From Bacteroidota bacterium (GTDB lineage Bacteria; Bacteroidota; Bacteroidia; Chitinophagales; Chitinophagaceae), in the NCBI GenBank assembly GCA_025363385.1, contig JANYEA010000020.1, forward strand, positions 1 to 47,794: a DNA stretch of 47,794 nucleotides, written 5' to 3'. Each line of letters starts with the position of its first letter. Positions within the stretch are counted from its first letter, which is position 1. The notes under the pieces were generated by a model. That model saw only the letters and a list, made by a program, of their open reading frames with translations. It had not been told where the DNA came from and did not search any database. Position numbers and translations under genes: made by a program. Shown here in pieces: positions 9,379-17,842 of the stretch.

Positions 9379-10170
9379 TTACTTGAGAAACAATTCGTGA
9401 ATGATGATATACATACCTGCGAGTAGCACAAAAATTCCAAAGCTTTTTTTGAGTTTTTCACCAGATATTTTTAATCCGATGGCGTTTCCAATAAATGTAC
9501 CAAATACTGCATTTAGGGTAATAATCAAAAGGAGTTTCCAATGAATATCATATTGAGATAAATCACTCACAAATCCAAATAAGGCATTAAGCGCAATAAT
9601 TAATAAGGAACTGCCTATTGCTTTTTTCATGGGTAAATGAAAAGAAAAAATCAACACAGGAATAATCAAAAAACCACCACCAGCACCTAATAAACCCGTT
9701 AAAATTCCAATTTGTATACCCCTTAATATAGCACTGCCATAAGGCATTGTGTAGTTTTTGCTTGTGTTGAGTGCAGGCGTTTTGTAAATCATTTTAAAAG
9801 AAGCCATAATCATTACTAGGGCTAATAAAACCATGGTTAATAATGATCTGGTAACTTCCAGATTCCCTATTTTAAAAAGATCTTCGGGTATAATTGGTAT
9901 CAGTAACCTTCGTATCAGAACAACCGTAATAATGGAACTAATGCCAAAATAAAGTACAGCTTTAAAATGAATATTTCCGTTACGGTAACTGGTATACGCG
10001 CCAGCTAAACTGCTAACCCCTACAATAAATAATGAATAACCCGTAGCGATAGTAGGTTGTATATGAAAAAGATAGACTAATAATGGTATCGTAAGTATAG
10101 AACCTCCACCTCCAATTAAACCTAAGGAAATGCCAATCACTAAGGCAGCGATAAAGCCAATTATTTCCAT
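9379..10170 (-). CDS. TauE/SafE family sulfite or sulfonate exporter
   Basis: A 263-residue membrane protein with about eight helices in two repeats. Each repeat opens with the TauE/SafE glycine-rich motif: GLIGGGGSILTIPLLVYLF (17-35) and, in the second half, GLLGAGGGFLIIPVLIF. The family exports sulfite, sulfoacetate or similar anions. It is the first gene of the minus-strand sulfur operon, 66 nt ahead of persulfide dioxygenase, whose product is sulfite; export of that product is the likely job. No convincing TAnnTTTG box was found in the 127-nt divergent region upstream. Confidence 0.85.
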   Translation of the reverse strand: MEIIGFIAALVIGISLGLIGGGGSILTIPLLVYLFHIQPTIATGYSLFIVGVSSLAGAYTSYRNGNIHFKAVLYFGISSIITVVLIRRLLIPIIPEDLFKIGNLEVTRSLLTMVLLALVMIMASFKMIYKTPALNTSKNYTMPYGSAILRGIQIGILTGLLGAGGGFLIIPVLIFSFHLPMKKAIGSSLLIIALNALFGFVSDLSQYDIHWKLLLIITLNAVFGTFIGNAIGLKISGEKLKKSFGIFVLLAGMYIIIHELFLK

Positions 10171-10297
10171 ACTTCTAGAATTATGTATGCATCCACAAAA
10201 TCTTTAGTAAACATAAGATAAGATTGGCAAAACTGATTTTTATCATCCAACAATTAGGAAAAATCTTAGAACTTTAAGTAAATAAAACGAAAGAGTT

Positions 10298-10687
10298 ATG
10301 ATAATTAATAACAAATCAATTCGGGAATTACATTTTGATCATGAGTTATGGTTAACTGAAATGTCGTTCTGGAAACAAGAGATCGACATATTAGATAAGT
10401 ATCTGGCGGCTGTAATTGTATCATTAACAGATCATACCAGTAGGGGTGAAGTAGAACATTTTCAGAACCAGTTTATCATTCAAAGGAGTTTTATCAATTC
10501 TCTGAAAAATGATGTGAAAGCACAGGAGAAACTAATTTCAGAATTGGAGAAAGATATCAATAATCGAATTTTACAACAGAAGAAAGCTGATGATGAGTAT
10601 GAAATCAGAGATCGGATGCTAACCAATCAAAAACTATATAGTGAGTTGAAATTGTCTTTCAAGAAATGGTTGTCCAATAAATTATAA
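10298..10687 (+). CDS. Hypothetical coiled-coil protein
   Basis: A 129-residue soluble protein I do not recognise. It is rich in Lys, Glu, Gln and Asn with no signal peptide or membrane segment. From about residue 55 to the end the spacing of Leu, Ile and Met suggests a long amphipathic, probably coiled-coil, helix (KNDVKAQEKLISELEKDIN region). It lies divergent from the sulfur operon, and ends 3 nt before the convergent ytxJ stop. A link to sulfur stress is possible only by position. Confidence 0.6.
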   Translation: MIINNKSIRELHFDHELWLTEMSFWKQEIDILDKYLAAVIVSLTDHTSRGEVEHFQNQFIIQRSFINSLKNDVKAQEKLISELEKDINNRILQQKKADDEYEIRDRMLTNQKLYSELKLSFKKWLSNKL

Positions 10688-10690
10688 TCA

Positions 10691-11023
10691 TTAAAGGGCA
10701 GACTGTTCTAAAATTTCATCCATATGAATGGCAAAATGACTTTCATCGAAAGTACAGTTGCCATTTTTTATAACCAATACCTGGGGTGATTCATGTGCCA
10801 CATGAAATTTTTCTGCGATAAGCGCAGAGATGGAGCGGTATTGTATTAAGTCGAGATAATAGAAATCAACAGCATCGTTTGAATCAGACCTTTCCAGTCT
10901 GTTCAGTATCATACTGCTGGTACTACAACGGGTACTATGTTTAAAAATAACCTGTGGTTTTGCAGAAGATTGCGTAACAATAGTCAACAATTGATCTTCA
11001 GACGTTAAAGGAATCCAATTCAT
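10691..11023 (-). CDS. ytxJ: YtxJ, bacillithiol-system redox-active (monothiol bacilliredoxin-like) protein
   Basis: A 110-residue thioredoxin-fold protein. The active-site region FKHSTRCSTSS has a single cysteine (Cys33), and the later HESPQVLVIKNGNC segment with a cis-Pro (SPQ) and the HFAI motif match the YtxJ family. YtxJ proteins are thought to act on bacillithiol mixed disulfides. Its presence implies that the organism makes bacillithiol, as many Bacteroidota do. It sits 29 nt downstream of a tiny lipoprotein gene on the same strand and close to the sulfur operon, where a low-molecular-weight thiol is the expected persulfide carrier. Confidence 0.87.
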   Translation of the reverse strand: MNWIPLTSEDQLLTIVTQSSAKPQVIFKHSTRCSTSSMILNRLERSDSNDAVDFYYLDLIQYRSISALIAEKFHVAHESPQVLVIKNGNCTFDESHFAIHMDEILEQSAL

Positions 11024-11052
11024 ACTTAGTTCAGTGATATTATATGGGTTCC

Positions 11053-11175
11053 TTATCTGCCCTTAAAGAAATTCTTATTGGTAGTTGGGCAACCATTGCC
11101 ACGTGAGGAAACACATGATGAGCAGATAGCCACGGTAAATCCTACGATTATCAGCAGACAAGTGATTTTTTTCAT
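11053..11175 (-). CDS. Small lipoprotein, 40 residues
   Basis: A very short gene with an ATG at 11173-11175 and a TAA at 11053-11055. The peptide starts MKKITCLLIIVGFTVAICSS and continues C-VSSRGNGCPTTNK to the stop. The N-terminus is a basic-hydrophobic signal ending at Cys21, a plausible lipidation site although the lipobox (CSSC) is not canonical. The mature part would be about 20 residues with one more cysteine in GCP. Short lipoproteins with a similar C-S-x-x-x-G-C-P pattern are common in Chitinophagaceae as far as I recall. It is 29 nt upstream of ytxJ and probably shares its transcript. Function unknown. Confidence 0.7.
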   Translation of the reverse strand: MKKITCLLIIVGFTVAICSSCVSSRGNGCPTTNKNFFKGR

Positions 11176-11254
11176 GAGAAGAGTTTGATAAAGTAATTGA
11201 CTGTATTTTTATACAATCTTATAACGGTAAAGATAAAGTTTCATTGTGAATTGC

Positions 11255-11300
11255 TGCCTTGTAGGCCTGTTATAATTGTTAAATTTTTTAATACAAGGCA
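11255..11300. promoter_or_regulatory. Inverted repeat just upstream of mpl
   Basis: A perfect 9-bp inverted repeat, tgccttgta (11255-11263) and tacaaggca (11292-11300), with a 28-nt AT-rich spacer, ends 12 nt before the mpl ATG. It could be an operator for a dimeric regulator or a hairpin in the mRNA leader. No T-run follows, so it is not a standard terminator. Confidence 0.4.
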
Positions 11301-11312
11301 TAAAAATCTAAT

Positions 11313-12671
11313 ATGAAGGTACATTTTATATCAATTGGAGGCAGTGTAATGCATCAGCTCGCAATTGCATTGCACCGGAAAGGATATCAGATAACGGGTA
11401 CTGACGATGAAATTTTTGAGCCATCAAAGACCAATTTAGTATCAGAAGGCATCTTTCCTACTAAAATGGGATGGCAGCCAGGTTTAATTACAAAAGACCT
11501 GGATGCAGTAATTCTTGGAATGCACGCAAGAAACGATAATCCTGAATTACAAAAAGCATTGGATTTAGGTCTGAAGATCTATAGTTTTCCTGAATATATA
11601 TATCATGAGAGCCAGGAAAAACAGAGAATTGTAGTAGGGGGAAGTCATGGTAAAACCACTACCACCAGTATGATCATGCACGTGTTGCAAAGTTTGCAGG
11701 TAGATTTTGATTACTTAGTGGGGGCAAAACTCAATGGATTTGATCAATCTGTAAACATTACCCATGCACCAATTATTGTATGTGAAGGTGATGAATATCC
11801 TGCAAGTGCCATAGAGGAAAAACCAAAGTTTCATTTTCTGTTTCCGCATATTGCTATCCTTACTGGGATTGCCTGGGATCATATCAATGTATTCCCCACT
11901 TTTGAATTTTATTTGGAACAGTTCCGCATTTTTATTTTAAAAATCGAGGCAGGTGGATTATTAATCTATAATAGTTCTGATAAAGTATTGGATCAGTTAG
12001 TGAAAGAATGTTTTCGGGCTGATATTCGTTATCAACCTTATGAAGTTCCCACGCATACCATTATGGATGGGAAAACATCTGTAATTATTGAGGGATGTTC
12101 CACTGTTTTAGATGTTTTTGGAAATCATAATTTAATGAACCTATATGCTGCATTTTATGCTTGCAAAGAAATAGGGGTTACGGCTGCAGATTTTGTAAAA
12201 GCGATTGCTGATTTTACGGGAGCATCAAAACGTTTAGAACTGCTGGCATCTAATGAAAATACCAATGTGTATCGAGATTTTGCTCACGCTCCTAGTAAGG
12301 TTAAAGCAACTATAGAAGCGGTTAAACAACAATATCCTAACAGAAAATTAATAGGTATTTTAGAGCTGCATACCTTCAGTAGTTTGAATGAAAAATTCAT
12401 GAACGAATACAATGGCGCATTGAGTAAAGCAGATGTGGCAATTGTATTTTATTCAAAACATGCACTAGAAATTAAACGGTTACCTGATTTACCCATTGAT
12501 AAAATTCAGAGTGGTTTTCAACAACCCGGTTTGATGGTGATGAACGATCAAAAACAACTGGGAGATTGGTTGTTAAAAAATGATTTTAGCAATTCAAATA
12601 TTGTTTTGATGAGTAGTGGCAATTATGATGGCTTAGATATGCTTACTTTCGCAGAACGGGTAACCCATTAA
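11313..12671 (+). CDS. mpl: UDP-N-acetylmuramate:L-alanyl-gamma-D-glutamyl-meso-diaminopimelate ligase
   Basis: A 452-residue Mur-ligase-family enzyme that attaches recovered murein tripeptide to UDP-MurNAc, recycling peptidoglycan. The N-terminal Rossmann-like domain opens HFISIGGSVMHQLAIAL, as in Mpl/MurC. The ATP loop is GGSHGKTTT (109-117). Further Mur motifs are CEGDEYPAS, ILTGIAWDHINVFP and, in the C-terminal domain, YRDFAHAPSKVKATIEA. The HAPSK form and overall length favour Mpl over MurC, though Bacteroidota copies are often named MurC-like. It ends 24 nt before the DnaQ-like gene on the same strand. Confidence 0.88.
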   Translation: MKVHFISIGGSVMHQLAIALHRKGYQITGTDDEIFEPSKTNLVSEGIFPTKMGWQPGLITKDLDAVILGMHARNDNPELQKALDLGLKIYSFPEYIYHESQEKQRIVVGGSHGKTTTTSMIMHVLQSLQVDFDYLVGAKLNGFDQSVNITHAPIIVCEGDEYPASAIEEKPKFHFLFPHIAILTGIAWDHINVFPTFEFYLEQFRIFILKIEAGGLLIYNSSDKVLDQLVKECFRADIRYQPYEVPTHTIMDGKTSVIIEGCSTVLDVFGNHNLMNLYAAFYACKEIGVTAADFVKAIADFTGASKRLELLASNENTNVYRDFAHAPSKVKATIEAVKQQYPNRKLIGILELHTFSSLNEKFMNEYNGALSKADVAIVFYSKHALEIKRLPDLPIDKIQSGFQQPGLMVMNDQKQLGDWLLKNDFSNSNIVLMSSGNYDGLDMLTFAERVTH

Positions 12672-12694
12672 TCAGTGAAATTATTATCGCTAAC

Positions 12695-13465
12695 ATGAAA
12701 TTACAATTAACAAGACCAATCGCTTTTATCGACTTGGAAACAACTGGGATCAACATTACTACAGATAGGATTGTAGAATTAGCGATCGTAAAAATTTCAC
12801 CCGACGGTTCTAAATTGGTGAAAAGAAAATTAATCAATCCATTGATGCCCATACCTGCTTCATCTAGTGCTATTCATGGTATAACAGATGAAATGGTGAA
12901 AGATGCTCCGAGTTTCAAACAAATTTCAAACGAGGTAAAGCAATTTATTGAAGGTGCAGATTTGGGAGGTTATAATAGTAATCGATTTGATATACCCATG
13001 TTGCTTGAAGAATTTTTACGTGCAGGAATTGAATATTCAGTAGATGGAAAGAGATTGGTGGATGTTCAAAAAATATTTCACATGATGGAACAGCGCACAT
13101 TGAGTGCCGCGTATAAATTTTATTGCAGCAAAACATTAGAAGGTGCACATGGTGCCGAAGCAGACGCCACTGCAACCTGGGAAGTTTTGGAAGCACAATT
13201 AGAACGCTATCCTCAAATTGGAGATAGTGTTGATAGCATCGTTAAATTTACTGGGGAAGATGATATTGTTGATTTCGCCAGAAGATTTGTAAAGGAGAAA
13301 GGAGTGGAAGTGTTCAACTTCGGAAAACATAAAGGCAAGCCCGTTGCACAGGTATTGAAAGAAGAACCACAATACTACGATTGGATGATGAAAGGAGATT
13401 TTCCAATCAACACCAAACAGAAGCTCACAGAAATGCTCAATAAAACCTTGTTAAAAAAAGGGTAA
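12695..13465 (+). CDS. DnaQ-like 3'-5' exonuclease
   Basis: A 256-residue DEDDh-type exonuclease. The three Exo motifs are DLETTG (Asp13, Glu15), NSNRFDIPML (Asp99) and HGAEADATAT (His152, Asp157). The C-terminal part, FGKHKGKPVAQVLKEEPQYYDWM, is the extra domain seen in exodeoxyribonuclease X and other stand-alone DnaQ-like proteins, not in the replicative epsilon subunit. It probably acts in DNA repair or proofreading as a free enzyme. It is in tandem with mpl (24-nt gap), without an obvious functional tie. Confidence 0.88.
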   Translation: MKLQLTRPIAFIDLETTGINITTDRIVELAIVKISPDGSKLVKRKLINPLMPIPASSSAIHGITDEMVKDAPSFKQISNEVKQFIEGADLGGYNSNRFDIPMLLEEFLRAGIEYSVDGKRLVDVQKIFHMMEQRTLSAAYKFYCSKTLEGAHGAEADATATWEVLEAQLERYPQIGDSVDSIVKFTGEDDIVDFARRFVKEKGVEVFNFGKHKGKPVAQVLKEEPQYYDWMMKGDFPINTKQKLTEMLNKTLLKKG

Positions 13466-13561
13466 TCGGCAATATTTAGCCAATTTATTCAAGTATTTAT
13501 CAATTATAGTGCTGCTAAAAAGAACAGAATTGTAAATTAGCATTTAAATAGAATGTAAGGA

Positions 13562-14308
13562 TTGGAAAAAATTGTTATCATACCTACTTATAATGAAAAA
13601 GAGAATATAGCTCTGATCATTGAAAAAGTATTTTCAATGGGCCTTGGATATCATATTCTGGTAGTAGATGATAATTCTCCCGATGGCACTGCTATGATAG
13701 TAAAATCTTTGATGGCAAAATATACCGAACAATTATTTATTGAAGAACGTTTGGGAAAGCAGGGATTAGGCACTGCTTATATACTTGGATTTAAGTGGGG
13801 AATTGAAAAAGGTTACCAATTCATTTTTGAAATGGACGCTGATTTTTCTCATAACCCTGAAGACCTGGAAAGACTCTATGATGCTTGTAAAACAGGTGGA
13901 GCAGATCTGTCAATTGGTAGTCGTTATGTGAAAGGTGGAAAAACTGAGAATTGGCCCCTCGATCGAAAAATTTATTCAAAAGGCGGAGCATTATATACAA
14001 AAATGATTACCTGGATGCCAGTTCAGGATCCTACAGCAGGTTTTATGTGTTATAAGCGCGAAGTGCTTGACGCAATTAATTTAGATGAGATCAGTTTTGT
14101 GGGTTATGCGTTTCAAATTGAAATGAAATTCGCCGCATGGAAATTGGGATTTAAATTCAAAGAAGTGCCCATCACTTTTATTGACCGTAAAACGGGTTAT
14201 AGTAAAATGAATAAAGGCATTATTAAAGAAGGTGTAATTGGCGTTTTAAAGATTCAGTGGCATAGCCTTTTCAAAGACTACCACAAGCGCTTAAAAAACA
14301 ATAACTAA
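13562..14308 (+). CDS. Polyprenol-phosphate mannosyltransferase-like glycosyltransferase (GT2)
   Basis: A 248-residue glycosyltransferase of the dolichol-phosphate mannose synthase group, which loads a sugar from a nucleotide donor onto a polyprenyl phosphate at the membrane. Motifs: IIPTYNEKENI, VDDNSPDGT (35-43), the metal-binding MDADFSHNPED (91-101), GSRYVKGG and the QDPTAGFMCYKRE acceptor segment. No C-terminal membrane helices are present, so it is the short bacterial form. The start is TTG at 13562; there is no in-frame ATG that keeps the family N-terminus, and an upstream ATG at 13553 is followed at once by TAA. Its stop interlocks with that of the convergent ABC permease. Confidence 0.9.
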   Translation: MEKIVIIPTYNEKENIALIIEKVFSMGLGYHILVVDDNSPDGTAMIVKSLMAKYTEQLFIEERLGKQGLGTAYILGFKWGIEKGYQFIFEMDADFSHNPEDLERLYDACKTGGADLSIGSRYVKGGKTENWPLDRKIYSKGGALYTKMITWMPVQDPTAGFMCYKREVLDAINLDEISFVGYAFQIEMKFAAWKLGFKFKEVPITFIDRKTGYSKMNKGIIKEGVIGVLKIQWHSLFKDYHKRLKNNN

Positions 14309-16020
14309 TCCTGATAAGACAAATTCAAATCATCCCAGCTTTTATTTTTAATCGCATCCATTACCAGCCAGGAAGCAATTCCAGATAACAAACAGAGTAT
14401 CATTAAAACAGGCATAAAACTGTAAATCATATAATGAAGCAATGCAATACTTGCTGGAATAAACATGGAAACCATTCCCCTTATAAAATTCGATTTTACC
14501 TGATTCTGTGATTGAGAAAATGGAAATTCCTTAACCGATATAAAAGCAATGGAACAAGTAATTAAGAATTGATTGAATAATCCAAATAACAAATTGGGTA
14601 ATATTTTAGGGCCAACAATCACAAGCGCTACAATTGCTGTTACTGTTATAAGGGGTAAATAAAATTTTGCAATCATAGATTTCACTGCGCCACTTATAAT
14701 TCTTCCAGGTTTTGCAATTGGTGTGGTATAATAAAACCAGGCAGCTTTATACTTTTCTGAAAAGATCATTTGATTCAATGCCATGATTAACATGAGACTG
14801 CTAAAATAAATTAGACTAATAAAAATAATTTTACCCCTTCCGCTTTGGTCTTTTATGTCTGCCAATGAGATTTTATTATTGTTCATAAACATAATAACAA
14901 GATATACCACCAAATAGCCAAGAGAAGGATACACTTTCATTTTAAAATCTCTGCTACGGGAAGACATTTTCCAAACCTGTTGAAATGACATTCGTTCTGC
15001 GCCTTTTTCAGTGAAAAAACTGGAAATTTTAGATAGGTAACTTATTTTTAAAGGAACATCTTTTTCATTTTTTAAAGGTTGAGCAGAAATGCTGGTTTCA
15101 CTTCCACTTCCACTTATCATGGAAAGTTTCTGATTAAACGAAGGAGCAAAAAATTTAATCACAACCCATATGCTCAAAAAGGGTATGAATACACTGAATA
15201 GCAAACAAATTACTAAGGGCAAACTAAATTGAAAACTGGTTAATAATTCCCAGGCTCCTGCAAACCAATAGGGTGGTGCCAACCAAGCCCAAATATTGGA
15301 ACGAATATCATACTGTTCCATCGCTGCTTTATTAATTAACCTTGGAACTAGTTGATAGCCTGCATAAAATGTGATGGCAAAAATGATTTGAAAATAACTG
15401 ATGATCGCTTTAAATCTCTCCGGGGTAGTAACCCTTAAAATAAATATATATAAAGCATTTATTAGGAATATTGTAAGTAATGTGGCTAAGCCCGTTAAGA
15501 GTAAAAAAGGGATCAGCTTGAAAATGCCATATCGGTAAACTAACAGAATGATGGCTGGTAATACCATTGGGATCACCATTTTTGAAATATGTATCAGTAT
15601 GTGTAATAAGCGGGCAAAAACAAAAGTTTTATCAGATATCGGTTTGGGTAAGATTACGATATTATCCCTGATATCAATTAGTACCGAAGTGAAATCTGCA
15701 ATTAACGTAGATGCCAGCACAAAAATGAAAAATGAAAAATAAATGGTAAGTCTTGTGATCATATCGTGACCCACAAAAAAACTAATCAGAAAAAAGCTTC
15801 CCAGAAAAGCGCTCATAATCATCGAGCCCAATGTGGCAAAAGAAATAGGTTTTTTTTGCTTTTTTTGTTGCGTTTGATGTATGGTGTTGGGTCTCCTATC
15901 ATCAATCAATAGTTTGGTTTTTACAACTACCCTCAATTGATGCACATTGATGCCCATTTTTTCATAGATATTCGATGGCAACATAACAACCCATACAAAA
16001 AAGCGATTTATAATATTCAT
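14305..16020 (-). CDS. ABC exporter permease subunit
   Basis: A 571-residue protein rich in hydrophobic helices, about 12 by eye. One group lies around residues 65-260 and another from about 345 to the end. A polar loop (about 285-345) and a hydrophilic N-terminal section separate them. It lies 11 nt downstream of an ABC ATPase gene, which makes it the membrane partner of an ABC-2-like exporter. It shows no close family motif that I can name, and the substrate is unknown. It is large for an ABC-2 permease and looks like two fused half-permeases. Confidence 0.75.
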   Translation of the reverse strand: MNIINRFFVWVVMLPSNIYEKMGINVHQLRVVVKTKLLIDDRRPNTIHQTQQKKQKKPISFATLGSMIMSAFLGSFFLISFFVGHDMITRLTIYFSFFIFVLASTLIADFTSVLIDIRDNIVILPKPISDKTFVFARLLHILIHISKMVIPMVLPAIILLVYRYGIFKLIPFLLLTGLATLLTIFLINALYIFILRVTTPERFKAIISYFQIIFAITFYAGYQLVPRLINKAAMEQYDIRSNIWAWLAPPYWFAGAWELLTSFQFSLPLVICLLFSVFIPFLSIWVVIKFFAPSFNQKLSMISGSGSETSISAQPLKNEKDVPLKISYLSKISSFFTEKGAERMSFQQVWKMSSRSRDFKMKVYPSLGYLVVYLVIMFMNNNKISLADIKDQSGRGKIIFISLIYFSSLMLIMALNQMIFSEKYKAAWFYYTTPIAKPGRIISGAVKSMIAKFYLPLITVTAIVALVIVGPKILPNLLFGLFNQFLITCSIAFISVKEFPFSQSQNQVKSNFIRGMVSMFIPASIALLHYMIYSFMPVLMILCLLSGIASWLVMDAIKNKSWDDLNLSYQD

Positions 16021-16031
16021 GGATTGTTGTT

Positions 16032-16805
16032 TTAATTTTCAAAAGCATGCATCATTTGATCTGCTGCATCAGATAATGATTCCTTGGCCGTCATGTGTGC
16101 AAATATTTTTTCTAGACTTTGATTGCCTTGCTGACTTTGTAATTCTTCAAAACTTCCGTCAGCTATTACCATGCCTTCATTAATTAATACAATCCGATCA
16201 CTTACTTTTTCAACAACATCCATCATATGACTACAATAAAATATGGTTTTTCCATCTTTGGCAAGTTTGCTGATAAGATCTTTTACAATGATCACACTAT
16301 TGGCATCTAATCCGCTCAAGGGCTCATCCAGTATAATAATATCGGGATTGTGTAAAAGACCAGAAACAATCAGAACTTTCTGACGCATGCCCTTACTAAA
16401 AGTGTCCATTCGCTGATTCATATTGCCGTCTAAACCAAATGCAGCAAGCATTTTTCTGATTCTCTCTTCTGCAATCTCATTTGGTATTTCATATAATTCG
16501 GCCATGAAACCTAAAAATTCAGATGGAGTGAGCACATCATATAATTCTGCTAACTCAGGAACGTAACCTATTTTTCTTTTTACCGATAATGGATCTTGTT
16601 TTAAATCGATCCCATCAACCCATACTTCTCCTTCATAATCAGAAATCAACCCGCATAAGATTTTTACAGTGGTACTCTTGCCCGCACCATTGGGGCCAAT
16701 GTAACCAATAACCTGCCCCGGAAAAATAGTTAAATTGATTCCTTTCAATACTTTTTTATCGCCATAATTTTTTACAACATTCTTCAGCTTGATAATAGGT
16801 TCCAT
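16032..16805 (-). CDS. ABC transporter ATP-binding protein
   Basis: A 257-residue ATPase. Walker A is GPNGAGKST (37-45), the signature loop is FSKGMRQ (136-142, a common variant in ABC-2 export ATPases), and Walker B is IIILDEP (156-162), followed by SGLDANS and the H-loop YCSHMMD. The arrangement resembles CcmA/YxlF/BcrA-type exporters. It precedes the large permease by 11 nt, and the two form a transporter. What is moved cannot be told. Confidence 0.9.
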   Translation of the reverse strand: MEPIIKLKNVVKNYGDKKVLKGINLTIFPGQVIGYIGPNGAGKSTTVKILCGLISDYEGEVWVDGIDLKQDPLSVKRKIGYVPELAELYDVLTPSEFLGFMAELYEIPNEIAEERIRKMLAAFGLDGNMNQRMDTFSKGMRQKVLIVSGLLHNPDIIILDEPLSGLDANSVIIVKDLISKLAKDGKTIFYCSHMMDVVEKVSDRIVLINEGMVIADGSFEELQSQQGNQSLEKIFAHMTAKESLSDAADQMMHAFEN

Positions 16806-16960
16806 ATCCTTTTTTTATGATTAGTATCGGGATGCTTAATTTATTACAATATCCCTATAAATTATTTCTAAAGCTCTTTTTTAAATAAAATATTTTTAGG
16901 TTCTTAAAATAATGAGTTCAACCCTGATATATTAATCAGAATAACCTTTCTTTGAGATAG

Positions 16961-17842
16961 ATGAAACAAGCATTGATTAGATTACATATTGCTGTTTTTC
17001 TCGCGGGTTTTACCGGAGCTTTGGGTGTTTTAATCACACTCAACGAGGGATTGATTGTATGGTATCGGATGATGATTACGGTGATTAGCTTATTCCTTTT
17101 ATTACTCTGGAGAAAAAATCTTCAAAAAATAAGTATGGTTAAAGCTATTCAACTACTGATGATTGGGTGCTTGATTGCCATACACTGGGTTTGTTTTTAT
17201 GGTAGCATTAAATATGCAAACGTTTCAATCGGACTCATTTGTTTTGCTTCTACTGGATTGTTTACCGCATTGCTGGAACCTTTAATGACAACAAAAAAAT
17301 TTAGCTGGGCTGAATTATTTCTTGGTTTAATAAGCTTGCTCGGAATCTATTTGATCTTTCATTTTGATGCCAGGTATCGAACGGGTATTATTATTGGGAT
17401 CGTGTCTGCTATTTTTGCAGCATTGTTCTCTGTATTTAATAAGAGAAACGTAGCTACAGTTGCCCCTCAAACAATGATGTTATACGAGATAAGTGGTGGT
17501 GTTTTATTACTTACGGGATTGATGCCTTTTTATTTATCTAAATTTCCTGCCCAGCACTTGATACCCTCATTTTCAGAATGGGGATGGTTATTGGTTTTAA
17601 GTTGGTTTTGTACTGTATGGGCAATGGATCTGATGTTGCAGGCACTGCAAAAAGTTTCTGCATTTACACTGAACCTCAGTTTAAATCTTGAACCCGTTTA
17701 TGGGATACTATTAGCATTCTTGCTTTTCCAGGAACAGAAAGATTTACAAATTAGTTTTTACTTTGGTCTTGCACTCATTGCGGTTTCTGTTGCCATACAA
17801 ATGGTTCGTATTTTAAAAAACAGGGGTGCTAAAATTCAATAA
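16961..17842 (+). CDS. DMT superfamily (EamA) transporter
   Basis: A 293-residue membrane protein with about ten helices in two EamA repeats, the usual size for drug/metabolite transporters such as RhaT or YdcZ-like exporters. Recognisable features are WVCFYGSIKYANVSIGLICFASTG in the first half and LNLSLNLEPVYGILLAFLLFQE in the second, the classic EamA end motif. It starts 155 nt from the divergent ABC ATPase gene, and its last 14 nt overlap the 3' end of the convergent TonB receptor. Substrate unknown. Confidence 0.87.
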   Translation: MKQALIRLHIAVFLAGFTGALGVLITLNEGLIVWYRMMITVISLFLLLLWRKNLQKISMVKAIQLLMIGCLIAIHWVCFYGSIKYANVSIGLICFASTGLFTALLEPLMTTKKFSWAELFLGLISLLGIYLIFHFDARYRTGIIIGIVSAIFAALFSVFNKRNVATVAPQTMMLYEISGGVLLLTGLMPFYLSKFPAQHLIPSFSEWGWLLVLSWFCTVWAMDLMLQALQKVSAFTLNLSLNLEPVYGILLAFLLFQEQKDLQISFYFGLALIAVSVAIQMVRILKNRGAKIQ

